Assembly: GCA_948146395.1 (NCBI GenBank)
Contig: OX411552.1
Location: forward strand, 7,205,686 to 7,269,685
Direction: 5' to 3'
Length of the DNA: 64,000 nucleotides
Origin: Fragum whitleyi
Taxonomy: Eukaryota > Mollusca > Bivalvia > Cardiida > Cardiidae
The notes under the pieces were generated by a model. It ran no database searches. It worked only from the letters and a program-made list of their open reading frames with translations, and was not told where the DNA came from. Below, in pieces: positions 27,611 to 40,569 of this stretch. Position 1 is the first letter of the stretch; every line of letters begins with the position of its first letter. A program made the translations under genes and the position numbers.

Positions 27611-27858
27611 GGGGCCCGTTTTACTATAAGTCTTACGAAAAAAAAAATAATCGAAAGTCAACATTACGAATCGTACCTGGTGTTTTCATTCATTATTAGA
27701 TTCTGTCTTGCAATATCTCATTGGAATCGTCTTTAGAAGACGATTCCAATGAGATAATACATGGCAGAATTTCAATATTAGTTACTACTGTATAAGCAAC
27801 TTTAATTTTTTTGACTTACACAAGGAATGGTCGTAAGTTGTTTAGTAAAACAGGTCCC
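27611..27858. mobile_element. MITE with GGCCTGTTTTACTAAA ends (copy 2)
   Basis: Ends GGGGCCCGTTTTACTATAAG and TTTAGTAAAACAGGTCCC. The internal palindrome TCTCATTGGAATCGTCT / AGACGATTCCAATGAGA is perfect. Confidence 0.85.
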
Positions 27859-27859
27859 T

Positions 27860-28625
27860 GGTCATAACTATTTAAGAGATGGTAGTTTTTTTTTTCAATG
27901 TTTTCAATCATATTGTCGCTGATGTTTTTGTGTTTTCATTAGGGTTACATTATGCATGCATGCCGATTAGTAGCTAGGCTATAAAATGAAATAAAATTAT
28001 TCGACAAGTTTATCCTTTACGGGGTCCTTATTTAGAAAATCTGAAATTGGCGTCACGCACATACTTCTAAAAAAAACCCACCCCCAGTTTATTACAGTTC
28101 ATATCTGAAATTAGGAAGAATCAATTAAATCGTTCGGATGGTAAAAAAGGTGATCCTTATAGTTCTACAGATGCGCTCATTTCACACAACTAACGTTAAA
28201 ATAATTACCATAAAAATCAAGCTTAAAATCAATGGGTACTATGATATATCTTCTGACTGTTCTTTAACTCTTTTACTATGTACGTTTAGTAAAAAATCAG
28301 AGTACAGAGCAGAAAGGTTTCCTGGTCATAAATATATAAGAGATGGTAGTTTTCTTTAAATAATGTTTCAATCATATTGTCGTTGATGGGTTTTTTGTTG
28401 TTGTTGTTGTTGTTGATTTTATTGTTTCATTAGGGTTACATTATGCATGCTTGCCGGTTTGCCGGTTTGTAGCTAGGCTATAAAATAAAAATAAAATTAT
28501 TCGGCAAGTTTATCATTTACGGGTTCCTTGTTAAGAAAATCTGAAGTTGACGTCACACGTGAACTTAGCGAATTGAAAATACTGAAAAAAACAGAGGTAT
28601 TGCTATCCTAAAAAGAAAACCCACA
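27860..28625 (+). repeat. Direct duplication, offset about 491 bp
   Basis: The block with AGAGATGGTAGTTTT, GGGTTACATTATGCATGC, TAGCTAGGCTATAAAAT and TTTACGGGGTCC occurs near 27870-28040 and again near 28340-28560. The intervening segment (GGTGATCCTTATAGTTCTAC ...) recurs at 32440-32705. Confidence 0.75.
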
Positions 28626-28651
28626 CAGTTTATTACACTTCACATATGAAA

Positions 28652-28876
28652 TGAGCCTGTGCGTGACATTTCCAACAATTTGAAATTTTCATGGAGTTCA
28701 ACCGTTGAGCACCCTCGACAGTTCCACGGTACAACAGGAAGATTGGATCATGTCTGAAGACACATTTAGACCTAATCTAGCTGTAAAATGCAAAGGAAAG
28801 ACTCAGATGCACAGGCTGACCAGAGTCTTTGCTAGAAGCTTATTTTAAATTGTTGGAAATGTCACGCACAGGCTCA
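28652..28876. mobile_element. MITE, TIR family TGAGCCTGTGCGTGACATTT (copy 2)
   Basis: Perfect or near-perfect inverted ends of about 30 bp (TGAGCCTGTGCGTGACATTT...AAATTGTTGG and its inverse). 225 bp, no coding capacity. Relative at 355-593. Confidence 0.9.
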
Positions 28877-29152
28877 AATGAGGTAGAATAAATTAAAACG
28901 TTCGGATGTTCCAACCTTGTTTTCATTAATTATTATTAACACATCAACGGCTTGGCCAAAACATAAATTCAACAATAAAAAGTTGTTCGGGCCGTTTTCA
29001 TTATTTGTTCCTCAAAGTAAATTTTTCGATGAATTTTCATAATTAAAATCTTTTTTAACCGACATTTTGTACATAAAATGGACAACAGAAATGAAATACA
29101 TATTTTCTGATTGCGCTTTACAAATGCTTTCCTTTCTAATAATGTAAATTCT

Positions 29153-29472
<320 letters not shown>

Positions 29473-30189
29473 TGCTCTTTCGATTGATACCAAATGTAAT
29501 GCTTTCCAAAAATTGAAAAGTACGAAGTTCTGACTTAAGAACGATGTTTCTTAGACCATTTCGCCAACTTATGTAATTAAATAGATCTTGTGTAAGCTTG
29601 GTTTCAGATCTAGTGTTGAAGCACACTGGAAAAGTAGAAAGAAACACATTATTTGGTGTAAAACCAAGTCTTGATAACTGAATGAAAAGCGGTATACTAA
29701 CGCCACTTTTGTACACAAATGAGAATATCATGTTTCTTAATTTTATAAGGAGTAAAGACGTGTTTTCTGTACAAATTACGATATATAAATGGTGTGAGTG
29801 GTATTTGAACACATGCAGAAGGGATTTTCTTGAGACGGAAGCACAATTTGATTTATTTCTTTTTTGTCCACTTTTATTTTCTGTCATTTCAATAATATCT
29901 TACTCATCCATTAACCAACCATCCGCTTATATCCTGATCTAAAATTCATGCATTAAGTTGTTATACATCAATACATACCGCACAAAAAAATCATTATTCA
30001 AGAATGCGTACATGTCCCCTTGGCCTTCCGGTCTGCTATTTGTATTTTTTTATAAATTGATTTATACTTTTCACTGAAGGTGAACACCAAATGGACAATC
30101 TCCTGTATTTCAGCATATGGTAACACTTACGACATAAAATATCTCGAACAAGGGTAAAGTTTGCACCAAAAATGGTTTTTTGGGTGTTT

Positions 30190-30600
30190 ACCAATCAAAG
30201 GCAGAGCTCGACATCAAGGGGAGTCCGGGAGTCCGACACTCCTTGTTTACCTGTTGGGACTGCTTTATTTTGTTAGTAAGGAGTCCCATGGACTCCCAGT
30301 TTAATACAAGAATATGTCAACAAATAAAATTATTAATCAATACTCAGGACAGTTTCTTTTTCAATTATCGTCAAAAATGTACATCTTTTTCTCTGTTAAA
30401 GTGTTGAAGATAAAAATTTGCTTGCATGCATTAGTATTTTGAAAGAAAACCATCTCTTTTGAAAAGAAACTTGTGGACAAGAAGAAATTGCTTGATATAA
30501 GCAATTTCTTCTTTTCCACAAAATTCTCTCCATTGTGAAATTCGGACTCCTTACTTATAGCTTGGAATCTTTGTTTTCATAGCTTGGGAGTCAAGGGGGT
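30190..30600. mobile_element. GGAGTCC-type palindromic element (copy 2)
   Basis: It shares CTCGACATCAAGGGGAGTCC, CTCCTTGTTTACC and the inner inverted AAGGAGTCC / GGACTCCTTACTT with 17037-17462. The internal palindrome AGAAATTGCTTGATATAAGC / AATTTCTTCTTTTCCAC is also shared. Confidence 0.6.
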
Positions 30601-30784
30601 TTCTCACGATCAACCTCGGATGTACATCGACGGACTACGGAAAACTTTGGAAAAACTCGATGACGTCAGTTACAATGGCGTAAGTCCTCGAAACTGTGAG
30701 TGAAAACATTCGACGTCGCCAACCCTACTCGTTTGAAGTTACTGACGTGAAACCATCGTATCTTTATATAAATAACTTTAGATT

Positions 30785-30860
30785 CTTAAACAGCTGAAAA
30801 ATCTTAATTTTTGAGAATGATTCGTCATTCTCAAAAATTAAGTTTTTTCAGCCGTTATAT
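30785..30860. repeat. Hairpin with about 28-bp arms
   Basis: Arms CTTAATTTTTGAGAATGA and TCATTCTCAAAAATTAAG around a TTCG loop, extended by CAGCTGAAAAAT / TTTTTCAGCCG. Flanking AATCTAAAGATA and TATCTTTATATA suggest a compact foldback MITE. Confidence 0.8.
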
Positions 30861-31589
30861 ATTGTAAAAATATCAATCTAAAGATAGCACCGGTTCGCTA
30901 GTTTTTCTTACACTGTTTCCGCCTAACAAAATGCACAATTTTGTTACATGCCCATCCGCCTTACATACATCCGAGGTATGTTGTAGTTTACGGAAATGGC
31001 CGAGTGATGTTCCGATTGAAGTTTGAATGTATTGTAACATTAATGGTTTAAACAATTGCGATGAAGTTTATGTAACGATTGTTAAAAGCAAAAAAAAGGT
31101 CTTAGGTTTTTCCGACAAAAGAGTAAAGTTTATCTATGTAAATCATGTAGTATCGCTAATGGCATTGACTAGAGAACAAATGTTAGATGGTCGCTCAGAA
31201 CTTTTGAGTAGTGTAACTCAAAGAGAGGTAAAATATTTTCACCTGCTGACATTCTGAAACTTTTTTGATGTTGATAAAATGCTACACGAATTCTGGTGCT
31301 TGTTTCAATCTTTTTGGTGTAACTTAGGACACTTTTTGTAACGTGATGGCTTTAAAAGGTTACTTTACTCTAGTCGGAATTCCGATCTTCCTTAAAGTGT
31401 ATACTTTCCTATCAAAGAAGTAATGTGAAACCAAACACCGAGTTCCGTGTCATATTATACAAAAGATGTTGTAAGATAATACCCATATACAATATGCTTT
31501 TTTACACAAAATCGTTACTACCTCTACACTACTAATAAGGGAATACTTACTGCATTAGTAAAGATCTGTATTACAATGAGTGTAACCGG

Positions 31590-32005
31590 ATAAATAGAGG
31601 ATAATCGTTTGTTTTAGTGTAAGATCGATTCATATTCATTGAGTGAACAACAAAAGCTATATTTTCACACGGCCGAAAATATAGCTTTTGTTGTTCACGA
31701 AATGAAATATTAATCGATCTTACTCGAAAAACAAACGATTATTCTGTTTCTTTATTGAAAAAGTGAGACAGAATGTGAAATTTCTAGGACATATTTTCGT
31801 ACGGCGCATCATTTATGCGCGTGATTGCTATACAACGTTCATTGTGACGTCACTAATTTCGCCCTGCATAGATGCCGAAGGTATGATGAAATGCACAAAA
31901 GCAGGGTATAGGATTTTGATAATATCACTGCTTCTGCGGTGAGATTTTCAAGTGATAATATACCGTTATTTCTCGATAAACCACCGAAAAGCATCAAAGA
32001 AACAC
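31590..32005 (-). mobile_element. AATCGTTTG hairpin element (copy B, uninterrupted)
   Basis: Reverse-oriented relative of 19186-20650 without the hAT-like insertion. The palindrome ATTGAGTGAACAACAAAAGC / GCTTTTGTTGTTCACGAAAT carries outer arms AATCGTTTG / CAAACGATT. The far end reads ATTTCTCGATAAACCACCGA. Confidence 0.8.
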
Positions 32006-32145
32006 TCGTTTTCGTGATACATAGTGGTGTAGCTTTACACACATTTTTTGCAGTGTAGGATAATCATACCTTTCTTTATTACAAGAAATGCAAAATCTGG
32101 ATGAATTCTGCTAAGTCTAATCTATTTTAATATTTTTTTCCTTGG

Positions 32146-32248
32146 CTGTTTGCAAATTACACCCCCACTTTGCACGCAAACGCGCATGCAAAGTGGGGTA
32201 TAATTTGAAAACAGTTTGACACGTTTTGTTATCCTCAATGCTGTTCGT
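32146..32248. mobile_element. Foldback MITE (CTTTGCA...TGCAAAG family), copy
   Basis: Inverted CCCCACTTTGCACGC / GCATGCAAAGTGGGG with CGCAAACGC between, then TATAATTTGAAAACAGTTTG as in 7683-7807 and 56519-56655. Confidence 0.55.
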
Positions 32249-32439
32249 CCTTTTTGGCCCGATGGATGCTGTTATAAGACTGAGAAAACGTTGAAAGCAT
32301 GAAGGAAGACCATTCAAACAAATAAAGACAATTATATATTTAAGACATTATCAAGTGATCTGGTTCAATGAATTTGTGATATGATTAAATGCTACTGTTC
32401 CGCTTTAAACAAGGTGGAAATAGCATTCAACGTTCGATT

Positions 32440-32705
32440 TCTAAATGTTTGATATCATAATTATTTGGTTTGGCATCTACAAGTTTGGAATTTTTGTTAT
32501 AATGAAAAAAAAATGCGCATACAAAAAGGTGGTCCTTACTTTTCTACAGATTCCATCATTTATCACTTTTTACGTTAAAAAAATATCATTAAAACCAAGC
32601 TTTAAATTTTTGGGTACTGTAACATATTGTGGCTGTTTTTCCTCCAACTAGTTTAAGTTCTTATAGTCTTTAACGATATACGTTTAGAAAAAAAATCGGC
32701 CGGAG
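32440..32705 (+). repeat. Dispersed repeat related to 28140-28310
   Basis: Shared order: GGTGGTCCTTACTTTTCTAC, ACGTTAAAA, AACCAAGCTTTAAA, GGGTACT, ATATACGTTTAG, AAAAAATC. Diverged. Confidence 0.5.
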
Positions 32706-32709
32706 TAGA

Positions 32710-35700
32710 GTTTACAAATCAATGTTATCGTCTTGGGAATGAAATTGAACGCTGTGATCTCCCGGTGTATCGCGAGTTGTAACATTCGTTACAATATATA
32801 TCCAGTATTCGCAATATCTACTGTCTACTATAAGGGAGAAGCATGCGTCTGATTGCCTGGTAAGTGCTTAAAATATTTTTCATGCAGCAGAAAAAAGGAA
32901 ACAAAACTATTCAGCATTCTTATTTAGTCGTACAATAATTAACCCGATTTTTCTTTTTTTTAATTTATTTATTTATTATAAAATACTACTCTTTTAACCA
33001 TTTAATGTTTAGTTTGATACTAGTTATAAAACCGTTTGCATTTTCAGTTTTAAAAGGACGAATTGGACAGTTGCCTCCTGGCATCCCTGTGTTCAGGGAA
33101 GCAAAGCGCTAGCCAATGTTAGCGAGTGCTTTCCTATCTTTAGCGGTGTGCTTGCTTGGGGCGCTGGCGATAACCGGCTAGAAACATCAAGGGGGTGACA
33201 AGCATAGCAAACAAAAATAGCAGGTAGCTTGACTATCATCGATATTTTTCGAAATTCGCGTGATATTCGTTTTGTTCAGATATTTTAAAATCATCTGGAG
33301 AGCGGTAATGGAAAACAAAGTTTACCCGTCATTCATTATTTTTCGTAAACTTTCGTTTATATCCGCGAAGTTATTAAAAGAATCTTGTTTGAAGATTAAA
33401 TAAACTACTTCAGGTGATATAATTGGTTCCATAGCGCAGTGATCTAAACGGTTCGCCAATTAGAGTCATTGAATTGACGGACACGGTTCGAAATCGCACG
33501 CAATCGGATACAGTGATTTTATTTTTTTCCAAATTGTTTTTAACTTCAACTTGATTATCATTACTAAAGAAACAGTTTTATTGTCTCTAAAATTTATTGT
33601 TTGTAATATTTTATATTTGCAGGTGTTTTTTTTTCTGAGTCAAATATCTCATTCCTTTAATTTTCATGGCATTAATAAGCTGTTGTCACCCATTCAAGCT
33701 GAGGTCACGAGGCTTTTGATCGTCAACTTAGCCTTTTTTGTTTCTCTAACGCACCTAAGCGACTGAATTAATTTATCTTTTTCGTTCATGACCTTTAATT
33801 CTTATGATATTATTGCTATTTTTCTTTTCGAACGGTACATTTCATTGCTTGTTTTTACTTCTGTCAATTAATTCACGGGATTCTTTATCCATTTTTTCTC
33901 TCAAAAGACCATCAGACATAGACAGAGATCTAGAAAAGAGTAGCGTGATAAATTATCCTGTACTTTTCAGAAAAAAATTGTGTTGTGCCTAGCCTACTAA
34001 ACAAAAGGAAAATAAATGATGCAGAATATTACCCACACAGAACGGTGAACAAAATTTAGTAAAATGAGTCGTGTTTTTTTTATGAAAGATCTGAATTATA
34101 GCCATTAAAAGTAACATCTTATTTATATAAAAAAAAAAGGAAGAAAAAAATGGGAAGGGGAGGAGACGAGCGAGAGGTTCGATCTCCGGACATCTGCATT
34201 GCAAGTTACTGACCTTACACCTATAGCTACATCTGGTCATTTATCAGAACTGGGTATATTTAGTTATTTGAATGTTCTGTTCGCGTATTTTGATTCTATA
34301 TAAGGAAGTGGGTTCCGAATAACAATGAAGTTCAACAGGAATATTAAATGAGTGACAGGACAACAATGTTTCACAATATCTCACCCCCTGAGAACTGTTA
34401 CAACGGACTAATACCACTGCACGAAAACATGTTAAGGATTCGTAATGAAAACCGTATGGTTTCTGTACCTACGGAAAACAAAAAAGCTACGCCTTTCACA
34501 AAAATATATGTGACCCTTCACCTATATAGCATAAAAGGATTTACCATGTAGCTTAAACAATGTGATACTCCGCACGATGATTTTCTTTCATATCTTACCC
34601 ACCTCATCACTAAGATTTCGTAGATTAAAAGCAAATTAGAAGCATTGTGTGTCATATTCCAGAGTAAATGCATTTATAACTATAAGATAGCGTTAAAATT
34701 GAAAAATGCATGCAAGCTTATACTATAATTACCATTGAATAAATCGATACTAGTTTTATTTTCTATAAGTACAACCTAAAATAAAATTTGAGAAAGAATA
34801 AAATGGTATGTGTTACGGTACTTGACACAGAGTGTTACGATTTAGTAGCTACAGCACTGATAGGGGTTACAGATTCTTATGAAATATATATATATATTTT
34901 TTTATTCCAACTTCACTTTACATATATTCTCATAATGAACAATCACATGTGGCGTATACACTAAATGCATTATTATCCAACAGATATGCCATCACACATT
35001 TATTGGTTTGTGGTGCCACTTTGTTTTCTAGGTAACTTGTATTGTTTTAATCATCATTTCCGAAAAATAGTTTATTACAGATTTAAACATATAACAATGA
35101 AGGACATTTTTAAAGATCTATATTAGCGAAGATTGAAGTCAATAAAAACTTATGTCGTAGTTTACCTTCTCTGGTATTCTCATATATTGAGTAAGTTTCA
35201 TTTCGTAGAGTATTTCTAATAATCTCAATAGAGACTTAGACCCATCTTTAATTTTTGGTGTGAGTCAACACTATTGAGTAATAAAATATCTGTTGCATGT
35301 AAACATCATCATAAAAGACCGCCCAATCGCATTTTAAAGCTTAGTAAAAGTCGGAATTTCTTTGAAATCTCAAACTATGGAATATATTTGTTTTGTTTAA
35401 CTTATTTGAATGGATGTTTTCAGCTATCTTTACTATGACTTTATTGTCGTCCATCCATCCGTCTGTTAGCGTTCTTTTATTTTCGATATAGAGACCATAA
35501 TTTTCACACCGATTTATTTAAAAGTTTAAACTAATGACAATAACATAATTTGAAGATTTGAAGGAAAAGTTATCTAGTAGACCATTATAGGTTGTACTCT
35601 GAAGTAGGTGTTTGAAAATCCTGATTTTCGAGGAAAAGCAATTGTATAGACTGATTAAAGAATTTTCATTTCGAATATCATATTTTGTGTTTATTTTCAT

Positions 35701-36000
35701 GCAAGGGATTGTTCATTTTCAATCAAGTTACGAAACAGGGCATTTTTGTGCTTAGATTTATATTATTGATAATTTCACTACAGGGTTGTATTATCTGAAG
35801 ACTTTCTGAGGCAACATAAACATGGCTCATAGCTGATGGTACCCATTTTTCAGCAGACCTGGGAAAAAGATAAGCGCCACGACTCCATTTTTTCTTTATT
35901 TAAAAACAGCAAATTCAGATCTGTTTATACAAAAGATTTATATAGAAAAAAGCTGAGCCAAGATTCTTAACTCCCTATTTATAAAAGAGTTAAAAACGAC
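32710..36000. other. No gene recognised
   Basis: AT-rich. A tRNA-like stretch at 33425-33495 (GGTTCCATAGCGCAGTGATC, CGGTTCGAAATC) and a minus-strand B-box-like stretch at 34170-34245 look like SINE remnants. A foldback-like block is at 33080-33180. A 67-codon ORF at 34348-34551 has TATATAAGG about 45 nt upstream but no family match. Confidence 0.4.
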
Positions 36001-36837
36001 GATTTTCATGTTTAGCTCCACTGGCCAAAGGCCAGCGAGCTAAGTCATGGCGGTGTGTCCGCCGCGCGTCCGTCAGTCCGTCCGTCCGTGCGTAAACTTT
36101 TCTTTAAACATCTCCTCTCAAACCAATGTGCGGATTTTCATGAAACTTAGTAAAACTGTTCATTGGGAGACACTCTTTTAAAATTGTTAACGAAATTTTG
36201 ATTGCCCCCAAATATGGGTGTGGCAGGGCGAGCCATTTTTCTCTTTAAAATCTTTGAAAATCTTCTCCTCCTGAACCATTTAGCCGATTTCAATGAAACC
36301 TTACCAGAATGTTCCTTGGGTGACCCTATCCAAAATTGTTCAAGAAATTTGATTGGCAAATAAATATGGGCGTGGCAGGGCGGGGCTAATTTTGCGCCAA
36401 AAATATTTGAACGGCATCTCCTCCTGAACCACTTGGCCGATTTCAATGAAACCTAATCAGAATGTTCCTTGGGTGACCATTTACTTAAATTGTTCAAGAA
36501 ACTTTGATTGGCCCATAAATATGGGCGTGACAGGGCGGACCTTTTAATTAGCCCACAATCTGTACGAGATCTCCTCCTGAATAACTGGGCTGATTCCAAT
36601 GAAACTTTATCAGAATGTTCCCTATGAGACCCTTTACAAAAATGACAAAATTTTGATTGGCCCATAAATATAGATGTGGTAAGGTGGGGCTTATAATGAG
36701 CTCACAATCTTTGAATGACATCTACTCCTGAAACAATAGGACAATTTCAATGAAACTTTACCAGAATGTTCCTTAAGTGACCCTTTTCAAAAAATATTCG
36801 TGAAATTTTGATTGACCCATGAATATTTGTGTGGATA

Positions 36838-37397
36838 CTTTAGTTTAGTCTATTCATTATGATATATGGCATCCGGCCTTTACAAATAGCAAAATACAAC
36901 CTAACATTACAAACGTGCAACCAGTGGAAATAATATTCATAAACACATATACACATACACTTACACAAATATATACGTACATATACACACGTCAGTACAC
37001 AAAAGATGTATGCACATATACATGTATGTGTTAAGATTAAGATTATGCATACGAATGCAAACACATGTGTATGTAAATAAGAAATTTTAGTGTAGTATAA
37101 ATAAATATTGACAAGAGTAAATAAACATAGTTTCAGTTTATGCCCAGCCAGAGTTGTCTTTTTTCAAATGCATAATAAATATAGATAGCAGTGTTCCTTA
37201 TCTAATTTTCATTTTTACTTGATAATCGAATACTAAATTTATGAATAGACGGCGAAATGTAATATTTCTCAGGCATGTATTTCTTTTTATATTCTAAAAA
37301 TAATGCACAAATCAATAAAAAATGGTATTCGTCTTCAATAACATCATTACAAAATGTGCATGTCCTATTAACATTATTAACATAAACTAAACTAAAC
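36838..37397 (-). mobile_element. 5'-truncated LINE copy (C-terminal zinc-knuckle region and 3'UTR)
   Basis: The minus strand encodes NRTCTFCNDVIEDEYHFLLI, C, then KKKYMPEKYYISPSIHKFSI and a stop. It aligns with ERKCERCNLNCIEDEYHFII...RKYYIVNPSMFKF of the LINE at 42173-45725. About 390 bp of 3'UTR follows. It is the same lineage but clearly a different family member. Confidence 0.85.
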
Positions 37398-37467
37398 TAA
37401 AATAAAGTAGTATTGGCGTGGCAGGGTGGAGCTTTTTAGAACCCGCAATCTTTGAATGACATCTCCT

Positions 37468-37902
37468 CCTGAATTGATTGAATGAATGAAGTTTAACGCC
37501 GCTTTCAACATTTGTTCAGTTATATCGCGGCGGCTGGAGCATCTAACAATGGATCCTGGTATTTCTCTCACCAGTACAACCATCACATCCTTTCCTAGCC
37601 TCCAGCTACTATCTCAAATCGATCTACGATTATCAACCTGAAACAAGATTGAAGACTGACAACAACTGTGTAGTATCCCTTGTATTGAGTTCGTACGGTT
37701 GTTTAAAGTACAATTTAATAATTCTAAGGGAATATAACCTGAAATATATCCAATCGCTCATTTTTCACGCATATACGGATGACTACAGCTCATGTAAAGA
37801 GACACTGGTGTGAAATAGTGAACATTTCATCCTGGCTACAAACCCATTGGTGAGAGACAAAGAGTCGGAAAGAATGAGTGTCGCCGTCGGGTATATCTCC
37901 TC
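37468..37902 (-). mobile_element. SINE B (copy 3, interrupted)
   Basis: Minus-strand body: TGTCGCCGTCGGGT end at 37902 and GCTCCAGCCGCCGCGATATA near 37530. About 195 bp unrelated to the other copies (37635-37840) interrupts it. A TCAA/TTCA tail lies near 37470. Confidence 0.65.
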
Positions 37903-38259
37903 CTGAACTACTGGACCAATTTCAATGAAACATTACCATAATGTTTCTTGGGTGACCCTTACCAAAAGTTGATCGCTAAATTTTGATTGGCCCTTAAATA
38001 TGGGCGTGGCAGGGCGGGGCTTACTATGAGCTCGGTATTTTTGAAAGATAGGAAAGATTGGTGAAGGGTATGCAGGTGATTGGTGATTGAGTATTTTGGT
38101 GCAATATGGGTCAGACCCAGTTAATTATTATAAAATAGGTTGTAGATATTTCAATGTGTTGTTTTCATTCAAAGTAAGCTTTATTCAATGAATGTCTAAA
38201 GATGTTTAAGCCAGTGAAGCGATACAGGCCCTCCTGGGACTCTTGTTTTAATTCATCGC

Positions 38260-40430
38260 TGTTAATCCTTTTCATTTAAAGTAGGTGAAACTTATGCGTT
38301 GTTGATTAGCCTACCATGTATATGCTTTCGTTCAATTGACAAGTTTTATTTGACATTTGAAGTCGTATGTATAAACTTAAGTACCCGATCATGCGTTTTA
38401 CAGATCCCAACTCTTTAAAATACTCTAAAATGGAAAATAATAAATCAACATTTTTTCTCATTATTGATTATAGCTGTTATTCTCTTCATTTGTTCTATGT
38501 GCAAGTCGACTTGTCCTGTCCCTAGCAAGCACCCCGTTTACCATGGAATACATAAAACGCTTGATAACGTTTGTGATTGCTTTCTTCTCCTGAACATAAG
38601 GTTGATACAATTGGAAAGAAAGAAGGAAAAATGTTTTTCATAAATCAAAACGAAGATCAGAATGTTATTGTTAGATATATCGCATTAAATGAAGTTTGAG
38701 GCATATCTCTCCATCTACCTCATATTTCGCAGTAAAAAAATACATAAAAGATAACTCGGTTTTTGTTTTTGGTTTTTTATCCGTTTTTTTTGTGTGTTCT
38801 TTTGAGCATCCTGACGACAAGAAATCTGGGATTGTTGAATGCAATATCAATGGAAGACATTGTAGTGAAGAAAATATAAGTTATCAAAAGAATAAGGCAG
38901 AATCCGTAACATACACATGGAATTAAAATGGTGCACATATTATTCAAAACAGAATGTATTCCTTTCATATACGGGTTTAATTAAGAAGACTGGTTTTTTT
39001 TAATGCCATGCAGACAAAATATTTCAAACATTTCTTCTTCATGTTCTAAAAATCCAAAACGAAATACAAAAACACTGTTTTTTCGATTAAATTCACCTCA
39101 AATTCTTTTTTAGTCGACATCTCAATATCAATAGTACTTGTATCGGGAATATTCATTCTTTTAGGAGCGGAATGTGAATATGATAAAATTCAAATGTGTA
39201 TTCTAATTACAAAACACGTGGAATCCAACATATATTAATATAAATAAGCAGACGACTCAACAGTTTTGAGTAAGAAACCTATTGTCGTTGTAACACTTCT
39301 CGGGGGTGATCAATGAATAACTTATGTTTTACCTTCATTTTATAAATCTAGAAACGTTTTTTTGGGAGATGGGAGGGGACAGTCTGGGATTAAGCTGAGA
39401 GTCAAGTTACTTTTGTAGCCTAGCAACTGGATATTTTCGAAAAGCGATTACGGTGCGTTCAAGATATATTTCTTGCTGCATAAATAATTGCCGCGAGCGC
39501 TTTCGTTTCCTGAATACAGGGTCAGATAGAATGCTCGCTTTAAAAAACTGTTCGCGGAAAGCGCTATCGTATTCTGAACGCATGGCTATTTTTCAACAGT
39601 ATATAGTCTATATCAATAAAACGACTGTACCATTGAATTAAACAAGATACCCACGTTAGATTATAAATGTTATTCAAAAAGAATTACAATTTGTTTTACC
39701 CAAGTAAAGAGAAAACTTGTCTTTTGAACATATATCAAGGAATGAATAATAAATGGGAAAATGCTTAAACTGATAATGTTTTTAAGGCATATCCCCCTAA
39801 GATTTACCAAATAAGGGCATTTTTAATTTTTTGAAAACATAGCATGAACATGTAATTGATCAAAGAAAAGCTCTTTGGCATAGGTCATTGCGAATAAATC
39901 TAATGAAAATAGATGCATTCTTTAGCTAGCAGCTGGTAAATCAGCTTACGCAATCCCTTCAGCGAATTTAAACATTGTACTGAAAAAAGGCCCACCCATT
40001 GGTATATAAATGTAGCATGAAATCGAGTATTGAGGATAATTTCAAATTTTGATAAAATGACCATATATGAATTAAATCTACAAAACTTGAGATCATACAC
40101 AAAAAAGTAATAATAATTTGCAGAAAAAATGGCCCTATATGTGTCTTTTGTTACGTTGTTAAAATTGCATTTTACATTTTCATTTTTAATGAAATTCGGA
40201 AAAATACATGTTATTAATTTTAGTGGTTGTCATTAAGATTAGCCTGCAATTTCTTGTATCAAGATTTGTGGAAGTTCTAGTTAGATTATATATCTATTAT
40301 ACAACAGTCAATATACTTAAATTAGTCTCTAGTTTTAAGAAAAATTAATAATAATAATAATTTAATAAATTGACCGAAAAAGAAGTCTAAAATGTACCTT
40401 GACCAATGAACCGGGTACAACCTCATCTGA
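38260..40430. other. No gene recognised
   Basis: AT-rich. A foldback-like block at 39455-39595 (GCGAGCGCTTTCGTTTCCTG / CGGAAAGCGCTATCGTATTC) belongs to the family of 40434-40567. An ORF near 38720-38926 begins with a hydrophobic run (SVFVFGFLSVFFVC), but its start codon and splice sites are unclear. Confidence 0.4.
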
Positions 40431-40433
40431 ATC

Positions 40434-40567
40434 AGCCCTGTGTTCAGGATGTAAAAGCGTTTCGCGAGTGCTTTGAGATGATACCTCGCTTTGCACGTGC
40501 ACATACGTGCAAAGCGGGGTATCATCTCGAAAGCGCTTCGCTAACGTTTTCATCCTGAACGTAGGGC
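40434..40567. mobile_element. Foldback MITE, best-preserved copy
   Basis: 134 bp, almost fully self-complementary: GCCCTGTGTTCAGGATG / CATCCTGAACGTAGGGC outside and CCTCGCTTTGCACGTGC / GCACGT..GCAAAGCGGGG inside. Relatives: 7683-7807, 32146-32248, 56519-56655, 59922-60042 and 39455-39595. Confidence 0.9.
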
Positions 40568-40569
40568 AG

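Larger units (their letters stand above)
36009..38254 (-). mobile_element. Pearl-like element with about 152-bp tandem core, carrying nested insertions
   Basis: Minus-strand left end near 38254 (CAAGAGTCCCAGGAGGGCCT). The core units share GGGCGTGGCAGGGCGGGGCT, CATCTCCTCCTGAACCAC, GATTTCAATGAAACCTTACC and GAATGTTCCTTGGGTGACC, spaced about 150-153 bp (36308, 36460, 36613, 36763). The ACGG-type run and hairpin end are at 36009-36092 (GTCCGTCAGTCCGTCCGTCC; CCACTGGCCAAAGGCCAG). A LINE piece (36838-37397) and a SINE B (37468-37902) sit inside it. Confidence 0.75.

Noticed and set aside
33425..33495. tRNA-Val-like gene (GGTTCCATAGCGCAGTG...)
   Set aside because: The acceptor stem does not close and the anticodon arm is too long; treated as a SINE remnant.
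34348..34551. 67-codon ORF with TATATAAGG 45 nt upstream
   Set aside because: Single short ORF, no similarity recognised, and TATA words are frequent in AT-rich DNA.
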